Source: Streptomyces sp. NRRL B-24484 (lineage in GTDB: Bacteria; Actinomycetota; Actinomycetes; Streptomycetales; Streptomycetaceae). Taken from it: a stretch of 64,000 bases of DNA. Made by a program: the position numbers and the translations under genes. Below are positions 24,070 through 33,209 of the stretch, in pieces (the first letter of the stretch is position 1; the number at the start of each line of letters is the position of its first letter). Location: the NCBI RefSeq assembly GCF_000717715.1, contig NZ_JOAI01000022.1, forward strand, positions 54,878-118,877, read 5' to 3'. The notes beneath the pieces were generated by a model, which saw only the letters and a list, made by a program, of their open reading frames with translations, had not been told where the DNA came from and searched no databases.

Positions 24070-25347
24070 TCAGCAGGTGGGCAGGCCTCGGCCTCCGCGG
24101 TCGCCGCTGCCGAGCCAGACCTCGGAGATGTAGCCCTCCCGTCCGTCGGCCGAGCGGGCCTTGTACCAGCGGGTGCTGGTGAACAGGCCCGGGTTGCGGT
24201 CGTCGATCGCGTTGTTGTCCTCGCCGTTGGTGATCCGGTCGCCCTGGAGCTGGCAGAGGGCGTCGAGGCCGGCGCCGCTGTGCATGTCGGTGCCGTCGAC
24301 CTTGCAGTTGAACAGGCGGCACCTGGCGACGGTGCGGGTGGAGAGGTAGGCCGGGGTGTCCTCGCGCAGCTGGGTCGCGCCGTTGGTCACCTGGTCGAAG
24401 ACGGTGACGTGGACCGGCTGCGGGGATGCGGGCCCGGCCGGGGCGGGTGTGTCGGCCGGGGCGGCGGCCGGTGCCGGCGGTGGGGTGGTGGTGCGGGTCT
24501 GCGGGGCCGCGGCGGCGGCGCCGATGGTGAAGGAGACCGTGCCGGTGCTGACGGAGCCGTCCATGCTGCCGATGGAGGTGGTGTAGGTGCCGGCGGGGTC
24601 GCCCTTGCAGGGCCAGGTCCAGGCGACGGTGCCGTCGGCGCGGCCCTTGGTCGCGGACTTCACCGGGTACGGCCGGCCGTCGGGGTAGGCGGCGTCGATG
24701 TAGTACTCGACGCCCTCGGCGAAGCCGGAGGTCCGGCCGACGAGGGTCCCGCCGTCGGTGGTGCACGTTCCGTCGACGGTGAGGGTCGGGTGCGCGGGCT
24801 CGGCGCGCGGGTGGACGGGGTACTGCCGGTAGATCTCGTCGCTGCACCCCGGCGTGCGGATCTGCTCGGGCACGGGGATGACGTCGGAGTACAGGAACCC
24901 GGACGTCTGCGGGTGCTCGCCGTCGAGCTCGGTGACGTAGAACCAGCGGCCCTGCGTGTCGGCGCCGAGTGTGCTGTGCTCGGGTGCCGGGCGGGCGTAG
25001 CGGCCGGTGACGTCGTGCCAGCAGCGCATCTGCACGGTGGTGCCGGTGGCCAGGCGTTCGACGGGGGCGCACTGGACGTTGGTGTCCTGCAGGTCCTGCT
25101 GGGTGGGGATGGCCGCGGGGCAGCCGCGCAGGATGGCGCCGGCGGACTCGGTGGTGCTGATGCGGCTGGTGCCGGACAGCCGCGTCACGGACATGGTGGG
25201 CGTGGCGGTTGCGGCCGGGCGGGCGGCCCCGGCCGGGACGGTGGGCGTTGCGGGCGGCGAGGGCTCGTCGTGGGTGAAGAGGATTCCCGCCGTGACGAGG
25301 ACGGCTGCGGCGCCGCCGACGGCCAGGCGCGACACTGCACGGTTCAT
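24070..25347 (-). CDS. Secreted Cys-rich protein with C-terminal SH3-like domain
   Basis: A 425-aa exported protein. Residues 6-26 form a signal sequence or anchor (AVSRLAVGGAAAVLVTAGIL). An N-terminal domain (about 70-180) has paired Cys and aromatic residues. A second domain (about 185-275) is Ig-like (HPTLTVDGTCTTDGGTLVG). A Pro/Ala/Thr linker follows, then a bacterial SH3-like domain ending EGYISEVWLGSG and a Cys near the C-terminus. Such proteins bind cell-wall or host surfaces, but the role is unknown. It is 81 bp downstream of the membrane-anchored HTH gene on the same strand, so probably in one operon. Confidence 0.75.
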   Translation of the reverse strand: MNRAVSRLAVGGAAAVLVTAGILFTHDEPSPPATPTVPAGAARPAATATPTMSVTRLSGTSRISTTESAGAILRGCPAAIPTQQDLQDTNVQCAPVERLATGTTVQMRCWHDVTGRYARPAPEHSTLGADTQGRWFYVTELDGEHPQTSGFLYSDVIPVPEQIRTPGCSDEIYRQYPVHPRAEPAHPTLTVDGTCTTDGGTLVGRTSGFAEGVEYYIDAAYPDGRPYPVKSATKGRADGTVAWTWPCKGDPAGTYTTSIGSMDGSVSTGTVSFTIGAAAAAPQTRTTTPPPAPAAAPADTPAPAGPASPQPVHVTVFDQVTNGATQLREDTPAYLSTRTVARCRLFNCKVDGTDMHSGAGLDALCQLQGDRITNGEDNNAIDDRNPGLFTSTRWYKARSADGREGYISEVWLGSGDRGGRGLPTC

Positions 25348-25428
25348 GCTCGGCTCCTTGCGCTGTGCTGTGCGGGGCCCGACTTGGCGGCCGCCGGCCT
25401 GGCGGGGTACCGGGGCGGGCAGGGGTGG

Positions 25429-26268
25429 TCAGCAGGGAGGGACGGGGGCTGCGTTGTCGATCCGGGTGTAGACGGCCGGTGCCCAGCCGCCGGTGTCGAG
25501 CCGGTACCAGGTCCCGGTGGGCTGCGGGTTCGGGCCGCTGTAGGACGGGCCGACGGTGACCTTGCGTCCGCCGTCGATCCGGCAGACCACGGAGAGCAGG
25601 TCGTCGGGGTTGTATCCCCGCCCGTCGGGGTTCGGCGCGGCCGCGCGGGGGTCCTTGGAGGTGGCGAGGAGTTTGGATCCGGCACCGTCGTCGGTCCAGC
25701 TGACGTGCGCCGGGAACGGGCCGGCGCCGGCACCCGCCGGGCTGGGCCCGGTCGGGACTGGGCCGGGGGAGCTCGGGGTGACGGACGGTGTCGCCGATGC
25801 GGTCGGCGGGGACGACGCGGAACTGTGGCCGGTCGTGCCGGTGGACAGCAACCACGCCCCGACGCCAAGTAGGACGACACCGACGGCGACCAGCACGACG
25901 ACCACCGGAGAGCGCGACGGGAGCGGAGGCGGCGAGGACGGCGGGGGCTCCTGGCCCTCATCGGCGAGCTGCGCGTTCACTGCCTCGTCGAAGAACTGTT
26001 TCCAGTACCCCTCGTCCTGCTGCTCGGCGGGCAGGTCCTTGGCTTCGGGGAGGGAGAGGCATGCGGTGACGACCTTCTGAAATTCCTCCCGGCTCTCCGA
26101 TTTCAGTGGGCCCTGGTTGAGCAGCCTGCTGAGCACGGGCGCAGACATTCCAACCTTTGGAACGAGGGACGCCTGCGTGGTTCCGCAGTCGGCGATCAGC
26201 TTTTTGATCGCTCTCCGGAATTCCTCGGCCCGGCGTCCTGACGTGTTCCGGCCATTTCCCACCGGCAT
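25429..26268 (-). CDS. Membrane-anchored HTH protein with extracytoplasmic sensor-like domain
   Basis: A 279-aa single-pass protein. Residues 15-75 are a cytoplasmic HTH domain (LIADCGTTQASLVPKVGMSA). One transmembrane helix follows at about 118-140 (VVVVLVAVGVVLLGVGAWLL), then a Ser/Thr/Pro linker and an extracytoplasmic domain of about 100 residues with YNPDDLLSVVCRIDGG, WYRLDTGGW and a terminal Cys. The layout suggests a one-component membrane regulator or scaffold. The downstream secreted protein shares the domain style (Cys-flanked, terminal Cys), so the two may act together. Confidence 0.75.
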   Translation of the reverse strand: MPVGNGRNTSGRRAEEFRRAIKKLIADCGTTQASLVPKVGMSAPVLSRLLNQGPLKSESREEFQKVVTACLSLPEAKDLPAEQQDEGYWKQFFDEAVNAQLADEGQEPPPSSPPPLPSRSPVVVVLVAVGVVLLGVGAWLLSTGTTGHSSASSPPTASATPSVTPSSPGPVPTGPSPAGAGAGPFPAHVSWTDDGAGSKLLATSKDPRAAAPNPDGRGYNPDDLLSVVCRIDGGRKVTVGPSYSGPNPQPTGTWYRLDTGGWAPAVYTRIDNAAPVPPC

Positions 26269-26532
26269 GCTCCCCTACTCGGCCAGTCAGGTAATCTGAC
26301 GGACCATCATGCAGGCTCAAGGGGAGATCGTCAGACCGTTTCCGGTGGTCGCGGCCGTTTCGGAACCTTCCCGGAAGGGACGCGGAACACTCCCGCGATT
26401 CCAGGAAATCCCGGCATGAGCTGCGGAAATTCCACTGCTCCCCTACCTCTGGTTCCGCGGCCGCGCGACTGGTGGACTTTTCGCCGGGTGCAGATCTGCA
26501 CCGAATCTCCTCACCCAGAGAAAGGGCATACC
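26269..26532. other. Divergent intergenic region
   Basis: The 264-bp region between the HTH gene and the small membrane protein contains an AT-richer segment at 26280-26440 but no clear palindrome. It should hold both promoters. Confidence 0.35.
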
Positions 26533-26940
26533 GTGCTCACCGGTCACAGCTTTCCCTTCGACACCGCCAGCCACATCGGGGCGGTCGCCGTCATGGGCGG
26601 CGGCGTCGTGCTCCTCGCCACGGCGGCGGTGTTCGCGGCCGGGCACCGCCGCAGCGGCGGGCGCCCGCAGGCCCGCTCGCGCGACGCGTGGATCTTCTTC
26701 GCGATCCTCGTCTTCGCGCTGGCCCTGGTCGCGATGGACACCCCCGCGACGCGTCTCGCCGCGGTCGGCACGCTCGTCGTCACCTGCGCCCGCGCCTGGT
26801 ACCGCAAGGGCGCCGCCGACGACGACTCCCCCGCCGGCCCCACCCACAAGAGCATCTTCTCGGTGAGGCTCCGCGGCCTCACCTACCGCCGGACCTCCAC
26901 CGAGCCCGCCGAGAAGGCGTCCTCGTCCAAGGCCTCCTGA
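26533..26940 (+). CDS. Small membrane protein of unknown function
   Basis: A 135-aa protein with two transmembrane helices (about residues 12-35, IGAVAVMGGGVVLLATAAVF, and 52-90, WIFFAILVFALALVAM plus a second hydrophobic run) and a basic, Ser/Thr-rich cytoplasmic tail. GTG 26533 is chosen because GAGAAAGGG lies upstream at suitable distance; an in-frame ATG at 26416 would add a non-hydrophobic leader. No family was recognised. It is divergent from the HTH/secreted-protein pair. Confidence 0.6.
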   Translation: MLTGHSFPFDTASHIGAVAVMGGGVVLLATAAVFAAGHRRSGGRPQARSRDAWIFFAILVFALALVAMDTPATRLAAVGTLVVTCARAWYRKGAADDDSPAGPTHKSIFSVRLRGLTYRRTSTEPAEKASSSKAS

Positions 26941-26990
26941 CCCGGGAGAGCAACCAAACGACCTGCGTCATGCTTCGGTGCCGGGGCGGG

Positions 26991-27029
<39 letters not shown>

Positions 27030-27294
27030 CCAGCATCGCGCCATGGCGGGCAACGAACGTGCGGTCGCCGTGACCGGCCGTCACGCACGAAGGGCGGGCG
27101 GCGGAGGCAGTCGGACCCCCGGGCAGGGGCATCGCGCCGTGTCGGCCGGACGGTGCGGATCGTTGGTCGGACATGGAACGGTGTCAGGGGGCTGCCTTGA
27201 TCGCAGCGGAATCGGTTCTTCGAACGGCCACGGACGGACGGTCGGCGGCGGCCTGCGTGTACGGGCGGCCGCGGTGAGCGCCCGCGGCTCCGGA

Positions 27295-27729
27295 ATGGTC
27301 CCACCGCAGCGTTCCCGGCCCGCGGCGTGCACCAGGAGCCTTCTCCTCGGGGCCGTCCTGGGCCCGGGCGTGGCCGTCGAGGTCAAGTCCGTTCTCCGCT
27401 TCCACCCCGACGACCCGTACGCGGTCCACCTCGACATCGGTACCGACATGCGCACCCCGGTGACGTGGATCCTGTCCCGTGAGGTGCTGACGGCCGGCCT
27501 GACCGGGCCCTCGGGCATGGGGGACGTTCTGGTCCGCCGCGGCACCGAAGACGACGCCGACACCGTGTTCGTTCTCCTGAAGGGAGAGGAGGCCACTGCG
27601 TTGATGTGCATCCCGGTTCTCGACCTGCAGACCTTCCTGGCCTGGACCGAGTGCGTCGTGCCGCCCGGCATGGAAGGCGAGCACCTGGACCTGGACGCGC
27701 TCGTCCACGACCTCCTGGCGCTTTCCTGA
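27295..27729 (+). CDS. SsgA-like sporulation/cell-division protein (SALP)
   Basis: A 144-aa cytoplasmic protein of the SALP family, which directs septum-site localisation and spore-wall processes in sporulating actinomycetes. Family features are visible: VEVKSVLRFHPDDPYAVHLD, W-I-L-S-R-E-V-L-T-A-G-L, GDVLVRR, and the C-terminal FLAWTECVVPPGMEGEHLDL. The length fits SALPs (130-145 aa) if ATG 27295 is the start, but no good ribosome site is seen there and GTG 27370 is possible. Which subgroup (SsgA-G) it belongs to cannot be decided. Confidence 0.8.
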   Translation: MVPPQRSRPAACTRSLLLGAVLGPGVAVEVKSVLRFHPDDPYAVHLDIGTDMRTPVTWILSREVLTAGLTGPSGMGDVLVRRGTEDDADTVFVLLKGEEATALMCIPVLDLQTFLAWTECVVPPGMEGEHLDLDALVHDLLALS

Positions 27730-28013
27730 CCGCGGACGAGCTCGGACAAGGCGAAGAACCAGGAAGCCCGCCGCGGCCCAGGCGGACCAGCGCCTCGACG
27801 GGATGGAGCTCGGCGGCGCTGTTCCTGCCCGCAGCGGCCCCGGCGGCCTCCGGCACAGGCCGTCGGGGCCGAGTCGGCCGTCGTGTCCTTCAGCAAGTTC
27901 CGGCGCACCGACGGCCCGGCGTCGGCGACAGTCCGCCACCTGCCCTGGAGGTCGGGGGCGCCGCCTCGCGAAGGCACCGATCTGCGGCCTCTTCCCGGCC
28001 CGGGGTGGCGACG

Positions 28014-29432
28014 TCAGCCGGTGGCCGTGCGAAGAATGCGGTCCCGCGAGGCCGCCGCCTCGGCGCGCAGGCCGGGCAGGTCGACGTCCAGGACGCGGCC
28101 GGCCCATTTCCGAATCTGTCCGGCGATCAGCACGGTGTCGATGTTGCGGGTGTCGCAGCCGAGGACGGCCGTCCCGGTGGGGTCGTTCAGCGGGAGGTTG
28201 TTGATCTCGTCGGTGGTGAGGAGGAGCAGGTCGGCCTGTTTGCCGGGTGTCAGTGATCCGGTGGTCTCCCCGAGGCCGCAGGTGCGGGCGCCTTGCAGGG
28301 TGGCGAACTCCAGTACGTCGGCGGTGCCGATCCGGCCGGGCACCGTGCCGACGGCGCCCGATGCGTGGGCGGCGTTCACGGCCCTCATCCGTTGGATCGC
28401 GAGGAGGGTTCGCATCTGGGTGAACATGTCGCCGGCCAGGGCGACTTCGACATCGATGCTCAGCCCGGGCCGTACCCCGGCAGCGAGCGCCTCGTCAATG
28501 GCGGGTACGGCGTTGTCCAGGCCGATCTGCGGCTCGGAGGCGGGGGCGAGTGAGACGGTGGCGCCGCTCGCGGCGATGGCCCGCCATGCGTCCCGGCTCA
28601 GGCCGGTGGCGTGGATCAGCTGCACCTGCTCGTCGAGCAGACCGGCTCGTGCCCAGTCGAGGATCGCCCGCGAGGACGGGGCTCCGAACACCGCGTCGAC
28701 GCTCACTCCGATGCCGAGTTCGCGTGCGGTGCGGGCGAGGCCGGGTCCGTGGGCAAGGTCGGGGCCGGCGATCTCGGCGGTGGCGAGAGCGGCGAGGCGG
28801 AAGGTGAGCAGCGGATGGGTGAAGCGGTCGCGGAGCCGGGCGAGGTCGGCCGGCCACTGCCGGTCCCAGGCGCCGAAGTGCGGTGCCATCGAGGCGTGGA
28901 TGCCGCGGATGCCGGTGTCGACCAGTGCCTGCACAGCGGCGTCGGAGTGTTCTGCGCTGCGGGAGTTGTGGGAGAAGTCCAGCATCGTGGTGATGCCCGA
29001 GTCCACGGCGCCGAGGGTGGCCAGTCGCGTGCCGGTGTACATGTCCTCGGGCCGGTAGGCGGGGGCGCAGCGGGCGAGGGTGGTCGTCAGGTAGCCGGCG
29101 AGATCGTCGACGTCGGGGATGGTGCGGCGCAGTTGGGCCTGCCAGGCGTGGCGGTGGGTGTCGACGAAGCCGGGGAGGAGGAGGGTGCCGGCGGCGTCGA
29201 TCACGATGGTGTTGTGGGCGGCGTCGGCGGCTTGCAGGTCGGGGGCGACGGCGGTGACGGTGCTGCCGGTGACGAGCAGGTCGCCGGTGTCGAGGGTGCC
29301 GAGGGCCGGGTCCATGGTGAGGATCGTTGCGCCGGTGAACAGGATCCGGCGTGCCGGGTCGTCGGCGGTTTGCCGCAGACGGTCGAGGAGGTCCGGGCGG
29401 TCGGTGTCGGTCGGGCGGTGAACAGGTTGCAC
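28014..29432 (-). CDS. Amidohydrolase / TRZ-ATZ-type deaminase
   Basis: A 472-aa metal-dependent hydrolase of the amidohydrolase superfamily. The metal-binding HxH is in VDTHRHAWQ (about residue 97). LIHATG near 270 provides another His, and the Asp of the SIDVEVA segment near 325 is the usual catalytic Asp position. The C-terminal beta-sandwich domain has GSLTPGKQADLLLL. Members deaminate or dechlorinate purines and triazines; guanine or 8-oxoguanine-like substrates are possible but not provable. GTG 29432 is the likeliest start, with only a weak ribosome site. It is divergent from the XRE regulator. Confidence 0.82.
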   Translation of the reverse strand: MQPVHRPTDTDRPDLLDRLRQTADDPARRILFTGATILTMDPALGTLDTGDLLVTGSTVTAVAPDLQAADAAHNTIVIDAAGTLLLPGFVDTHRHAWQAQLRRTIPDVDDLAGYLTTTLARCAPAYRPEDMYTGTRLATLGAVDSGITTMLDFSHNSRSAEHSDAAVQALVDTGIRGIHASMAPHFGAWDRQWPADLARLRDRFTHPLLTFRLAALATAEIAGPDLAHGPGLARTARELGIGVSVDAVFGAPSSRAILDWARAGLLDEQVQLIHATGLSRDAWRAIAASGATVSLAPASEPQIGLDNAVPAIDEALAAGVRPGLSIDVEVALAGDMFTQMRTLLAIQRMRAVNAAHASGAVGTVPGRIGTADVLEFATLQGARTCGLGETTGSLTPGKQADLLLLTTDEINNLPLNDPTGTAVLGCDTRNIDTVLIAGQIRKWAGRVLDVDLPGLRAEAAASRDRILRTATG

Positions 29433-29732
29433 GGAAGTCCGTTTCGCAGGTGGTCGGTGGTGGCGGGGCGTCCGGTGGCCGGTGCCTGCTCGGCGGCGCC
29501 GGGCAGGGTCCGGGTCGGCCCCTGGCCGCCGGCCGGGAGCGGCGGATGCCGGGTGATCGGAGCCGGGGTGGTCGGCGCGGTGGTGCCCGGCTCCAACGTG
29601 GCAGGCTGCGGGGCGTGCTTCCAGGTCGCGGTGTACCGGGGGTGCGCCCCGCCGGGGTGCGGGGTTTCCGGGGTGTGGTGCACCCCCTCTCCGGGGTTCT
29701 GCCGGCCGGGGCGGGGGCCGTAGCCTTCGGTC
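29433..29732. promoter_or_regulatory. Divergent promoter region with G/C-rich repeats
   Basis: The 300 bp between the amidohydrolase and the XRE regulator contain clustered GGGGTG/CACCCC half-sites (about 29638-29690), including GTGGTGCACCCCC. They could be binding sites of the adjacent regulator, but no single clean operator stands out. Confidence 0.35.
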
Positions 29733-30560
29733 ATGCGCACCGACCTGTCCCCGCGGCGCGACAATGCGCTCGGGGAGTACCTGCGGGCCCGTCGGGCCCA
29801 ACTGGCCCCGGATCGGGCGGGGGTGAGCTGGGTCGGCCACCGGCGGGTGCCGGGCCTGCGCCGGGAGGAGGTCGCCCGCCTCGCCGGGGTCAGCACCGAC
29901 TACTACACGCGCCTCGAACAGGGTCGCGAGCGCAACCCCTCCCCGCAGTTGCTGCACGCCGTCGCCCGCGCGCTGGACCTGGACGGGGACGCCGCCGAAT
30001 ACTTGGCCGGCCTCGCCGCACCGCCTCCGTCCCGGCGACGTGGCGCCTGCGGAGCGGTCGCGCCCGTGCTGCGGCACCTCATGGAAGCGCTGTCCACGCC
30101 CGCGCTGGTCGTCGGGCGGACGCTGGACGTCCTGGCGCTCAACCCGTCCGCCGCCGCTCTCTACGGCGGGTTCGCCCGGGTGGACAACCTGGTGCGGATG
30201 ACGTTCCTCGACCCGGTCTCCCCCACCTTCCACCGGGACTGGGAGGCGGCCGCCCGCGCGGCGGTGGCATCTCTGCGCGCCGCCGCCGGCCACGACCGCC
30301 ACGACCCCCCACTGGTCGCACTCGTCCGTGAACTCTCCCTCCACAGTCACGACTTCCGTGGCCTGTGGGCCAGGCACGACGTCCACAGCAAAACCGGCGG
30401 CACCAAGTCACTGCACCACCCACAGGTCGGCGACCTGGAGCTGGCCTACGAGACGCTCACCCTCAACAGCGCCCCCGACCAGCAACTGGTGGTCTATCAG
30501 GCAGCGCCCGCCAGCCCATCCGCCGGACGCCTGGCACGGCTGCACGCACCGAACCCGTGA
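29733..30560 (+). CDS. XRE-family regulator with MmyB-like ligand-binding domain
   Basis: A 275-aa regulator. The N-terminal HTH (residues 10-80) has GLRREEVARLAGVSTDYYTR and LEQGRERNPS. The C-terminal MmyB-like PAS-type domain (about 105-260) has LNPSAAALYGGF and ends EDLELAYETLTL-like strands (GDLELAYETLTLNSAPDQQL). This family usually controls a divergent oxidoreductase or hydrolase gene, so the amidohydrolase is the probable target. Full family length. Confidence 0.9.
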   Translation: MRTDLSPRRDNALGEYLRARRAQLAPDRAGVSWVGHRRVPGLRREEVARLAGVSTDYYTRLEQGRERNPSPQLLHAVARALDLDGDAAEYLAGLAAPPPSRRRGACGAVAPVLRHLMEALSTPALVVGRTLDVLALNPSAAALYGGFARVDNLVRMTFLDPVSPTFHRDWEAAARAAVASLRAAAGHDRHDPPLVALVRELSLHSHDFRGLWARHDVHSKTGGTKSLHHPQVGDLELAYETLTLNSAPDQQLVVYQAAPASPSAGRLARLHAPNP

Positions 30561-30771
30561 GGCAGGGTGGCAGTCCTCGGCACGCTGAGCTGTAGGCGGC
30601 CGGTGGCCGTCCTCGTGGCCCGGCCGATCGGCTCTTCGCCCGTGGCGGCGGACTGATCGAGAAGGGCGCGCTCCGGCCTCCGGGCCCCGCCGGCGTTCCG
30701 GAGGTGGCCCGTTCGGAGCGGCGACACCGGCCCGGACGGCGTACTGCCCCGAACGGACCACTGCCGGACGG

Positions 30772-31638
30772 TCAGCGGAACCGGTGCAGGTTCTCGTTGA
30801 GGAACGCCTCCAGGGTGCGCGGGGCGCGCCCGGTGAGGTGGGTGAAGGTGTCGTCCGGTGTCTCCGTGCGGGCCACCGCGAGCTGTTGGATCTCCACCAC
30901 GTGGGTGGCGAGCCAGTCCGGCATCCCGGCCCGGCCGACCAGACGGGCGTGCAGTTCGGACGGCGTCAGGTCGAGGTAGCGGACCGGGCGGCCGAGCAAC
31001 TCGCCGATCAGTGCGGTGAGTTCCTGGTGACTGTAGGCCTGGCCACCGGTGAGCTGGTACGTGCCGCCCGCCGGCTGCGGGCGGGTGAGGACTGCTGCCG
31101 CGGCGTCCCCGATGTCCCGGACGTCCACGTAGTTGCAGCGGGCCCGGCCCGTCGCTCCGTGCACCACCCCGGCGGCGGCAATGCCGGGCGCCAGGAGCAG
31201 CAGCTTCTGCATGAAGGCGTACGGCCGCAGGACGGTGGTGGTGATGCCGGAGGTGCGCAGCCGTTCCTCGACGAGGTGGTGGCCGCGGGAGACGGCGACC
31301 GGGGAGTCCGGTTCGGCGGCGGGTGCGGAGATCTTGACGATGTGTTGCACACCGCAGTCGACGGCCGCCTCGATCGCGTTGAGCTCGAACTGCACCTGGT
31401 GCGGGCCGTTGGCCATGGTGAGGAAGAGTTGGTCCGCGCCGTCGAACGCCGCCCGCAGCGACTGCGGGTCGGCCGCGTCGGCCGGGAGGGGAAGCGCCCG
31501 GGCGAGGGTGTGCCCGTCGAGTGCCGCGGCGAGGCGGGCCGGGTCGCGGCTCAGGGCGCGGCTCGGTGTGCCGAGGGCGGCGAGGCTGCGCAGGGTGGCG
31601 CCGCCGGTGGCGCCGGCGGCGCCCATGATGACGATCAT
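30772..31638 (-). CDS. NAD(P)H-binding NmrA-type oxidoreductase or sensor
   Basis: A 288-aa atypical short-chain dehydrogenase. The N-terminal dinucleotide motif is IVIMGAAGATGGATLRSL (residues 2-19). FDGADQLFLTM, VKISAPAAEP and YVDVRDIGDAAAAVL follow, as in quinone oxidoreductase 2 or NmrA-like redox sensors. Its ATG at 31638 overlaps the stop of the preceding membrane-protein gene (ATGA), so it is translationally coupled. It is the last gene of the marR-controlled unit. The substrate is unknown. Confidence 0.87.
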   Translation of the reverse strand: MIVIMGAAGATGGATLRSLAALGTPSRALSRDPARLAAALDGHTLARALPLPADAADPQSLRAAFDGADQLFLTMANGPHQVQFELNAIEAAVDCGVQHIVKISAPAAEPDSPVAVSRGHHLVEERLRTSGITTTVLRPYAFMQKLLLLAPGIAAAGVVHGATGRARCNYVDVRDIGDAAAAVLTRPQPAGGTYQLTGGQAYSHQELTALIGELLGRPVRYLDLTPSELHARLVGRAGMPDWLATHVVEIQQLAVARTETPDDTFTHLTGRAPRTLEAFLNENLHRFR

Positions 31639-32123
31639 GACATCTGCCTTTCGGGTCGGGGTGCGGTGGGGAGCCGGCGCTGCGGGGCGCGGGTCGGTCG
31701 GGTGCCGCGCCAGCGCCAGGTGGTGATGGTGGCCGCGATCGCCGAGGAGACCGGCAGGTCGACGGGCAGCCTGCGCGGCCACGGGCTGTCGGCGAGGGCC
31801 GGGAGGTGCGGCAGCCAGTGGGCGGCGGCGAGGCCGACGGCCAGGCCGAGTGCCGCGGCGGCCAGCCCCAGGGCTGCGGCCGCGGCCGCGCGCGGGGCCC
31901 GGGCGGGCCGGGTTCGGACGGGACGGCGGCGCAGCGTGGCGCCGAGGGCGGCGGCCACCAGGGCGGAGGTGCCGCCGATGGTGGTGAGCGCCGCGGCCAC
32001 CAGCTGGGGCTGCCCTGTGACGGCTCCGCCGAGGCCGGCCGTGACGGCGGGCATGGCGTAGGCGGCCAGGACCTCGCGCCACAGGACGAAGGGCGGGGGT
32101 GCCCCCGGATCCTTCTTGCGCAT
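31635..32123 (-). CDS. Membrane protein of unknown function
   Basis: A 162-aa protein with about four hydrophobic segments (residues 15-40, 42-62, 75-105, 120-140) and a basic tail. No family was recognised. GGAGAG precedes the ATG at 32123. Its stop overlaps the start of the NmrA-type gene, so the two are made together. Two MarR-type operators lie just upstream of its start. Confidence 0.7.
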   Translation of the reverse strand: MRKKDPGAPPPFVLWREVLAAYAMPAVTAGLGGAVTGQPQLVAAALTTIGGTSALVAAALGATLRRRPVRTRPARAPRAAAAAALGLAAAALGLAVGLAAAHWLPHLPALADSPWPRRLPVDLPVSSAIAATITTWRWRGTRPTRAPQRRLPTAPRPERQMS

Positions 32124-32146
32124 GGAATCTCCTCTCCAGGATTTAA

Positions 32147-32180
32147 TGAGGCACCTAAGTGTTTATGCTTAGGCACCTAA
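32147..32180. promoter_or_regulatory. Tandem MarR operators
   Basis: Two copies of a near-palindrome, TGAGGCACCTAA (32147-32158) and TTAGGCACCTAA (32169-32180), 22 bp or about two helical turns apart. They lie between the marR stop and the membrane-protein start. A third copy is upstream of marR itself (32764). The AT-rich arms TTAGG/CCTAA are conserved. Confidence 0.75.
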
Positions 32181-32231
32181 CTATGTGGGCGAAAAGAAGG
32201 GCGGACCGACCGGCGGCCCGCCCGAGTGCGG

Positions 32232-32753
32232 TCAGTCCCCGGTGAGCGCGTCGATGCCCGCGACCACCCGGGCCAGCAGGTCGAGGAAGGTGCTGCGCTC
32301 CTCTGCGGAGAGCCCGCCCACCAGGGCCTGCATCCGGGCGAAGTGCTCGGGCGCCAGGTCGCGCAGCTTCTCGGCGCCGCGCGCAGTGAGGATCACCACG
32401 TTGCCGCGCCCGTCCTCGGCGGACGGCCGGCGGGCCACCAGACCCTCCCGCTCCAGGCCGTCGACCAGTCCGGTCACGGTCGCCCTGGAGACCCCGAGGC
32501 TCGCCGCCAACTGGGACGGCGACTTCTCGCCGCCGTGGTCCTCCAGGTCGGCCAGCAGCCGGTAGCGACCGGTCGAGAGGCCGAAGCGACCGAAGTGCAC
32601 CTCGCCGGCCTGCCCGATCCGGGCACCGGCCGCCATCAGCCGTGCCGCGACCAGGACCGCCTGCGGATCGACCGTGAGGCCGTAGCGGGAGATCTGGCGA
32701 CGGGCCTGGTCGAGGGTGGGGGCGCCGAGGTCGGACTCGGGGTACTGGGTCAC
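32232..32753 (-). CDS. MarR-family transcriptional regulator
   Basis: A 173-aa winged-helix regulator. The recognition region has KSPSQLAASLGVSRATVTGL and the wing has DGRGNVVILTARG. Helices at both ends form the dimer interface. It precedes the membrane-protein/NmrA pair on the same strand by 108 bp, with matching operators in front of both transcription units, which implies self-repression and control of the pair, probably relieved by a phenolic or quinone ligand (the ligand is inferred from the NmrA partner). Confidence 0.9.
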   Translation of the reverse strand: MTQYPESDLGAPTLDQARRQISRYGLTVDPQAVLVAARLMAAGARIGQAGEVHFGRFGLSTGRYRLLADLEDHGGEKSPSQLAASLGVSRATVTGLVDGLEREGLVARRPSAEDGRGNVVILTARGAEKLRDLAPEHFARMQALVGGLSAEERSTFLDLLARVVAGIDALTGD

Positions 32754-32763
32754 GAGAAGTAAT

Positions 32764-32774
32764 ATGGCGCCTAA
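32764..32774. promoter_or_regulatory. MarR operator upstream of marR
   Basis: ATGGCGCCTAA, 11 bp upstream of the marR start codon, matching the GG-N2-CCTAA half of the operators at 32147 and 32169. This position suggests autoregulation. Confidence 0.55.
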
Positions 32775-33209
32775 TCAGATCCGGGTCAAGCCGATCCGGA
32801 ACCCCACGGCACCCGGCAGCTCGCCGCGCCGACGGTGGGCGCGCGTCCCGCCCGCCGCCCGGCCTGCGAAAATCGCCGGGGTATCGACAGCCGGTGTGCG
32901 CCACACCCTGGACTTCCTTGACTGCTGCGACTGATCGACAAGAGGTCGACCGCCTTCCGCGCCGCGGTCGGCCCCCCGGTGCCGGATCAGTGCGTTCTCA
33001 AGAGGGGCGCGGCCGGCTGCGGCAGGGTGCCGACAGGCTGGTGTCCCGCTGCGGGGACCGGGCAGGCAACACCGGGCGGTCGGGCGACGACGGAGCACGC
33101 CGGACACGAGAACCCGCGCAGTCCGACGGGAGGCGACCACAGACCCTCCGGTCCCACCCGTCCCGGCGATCCGCTCGGCGTACGCACGCTTGGCGGCGGG
33201 ACGCTACGG
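32775..33209. other. Intergenic, nothing recognised
   Basis: The region between marR and the small GntR gene. Open frames here have no protein-like composition and no strong hairpin is seen. Confidence 0.35.
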
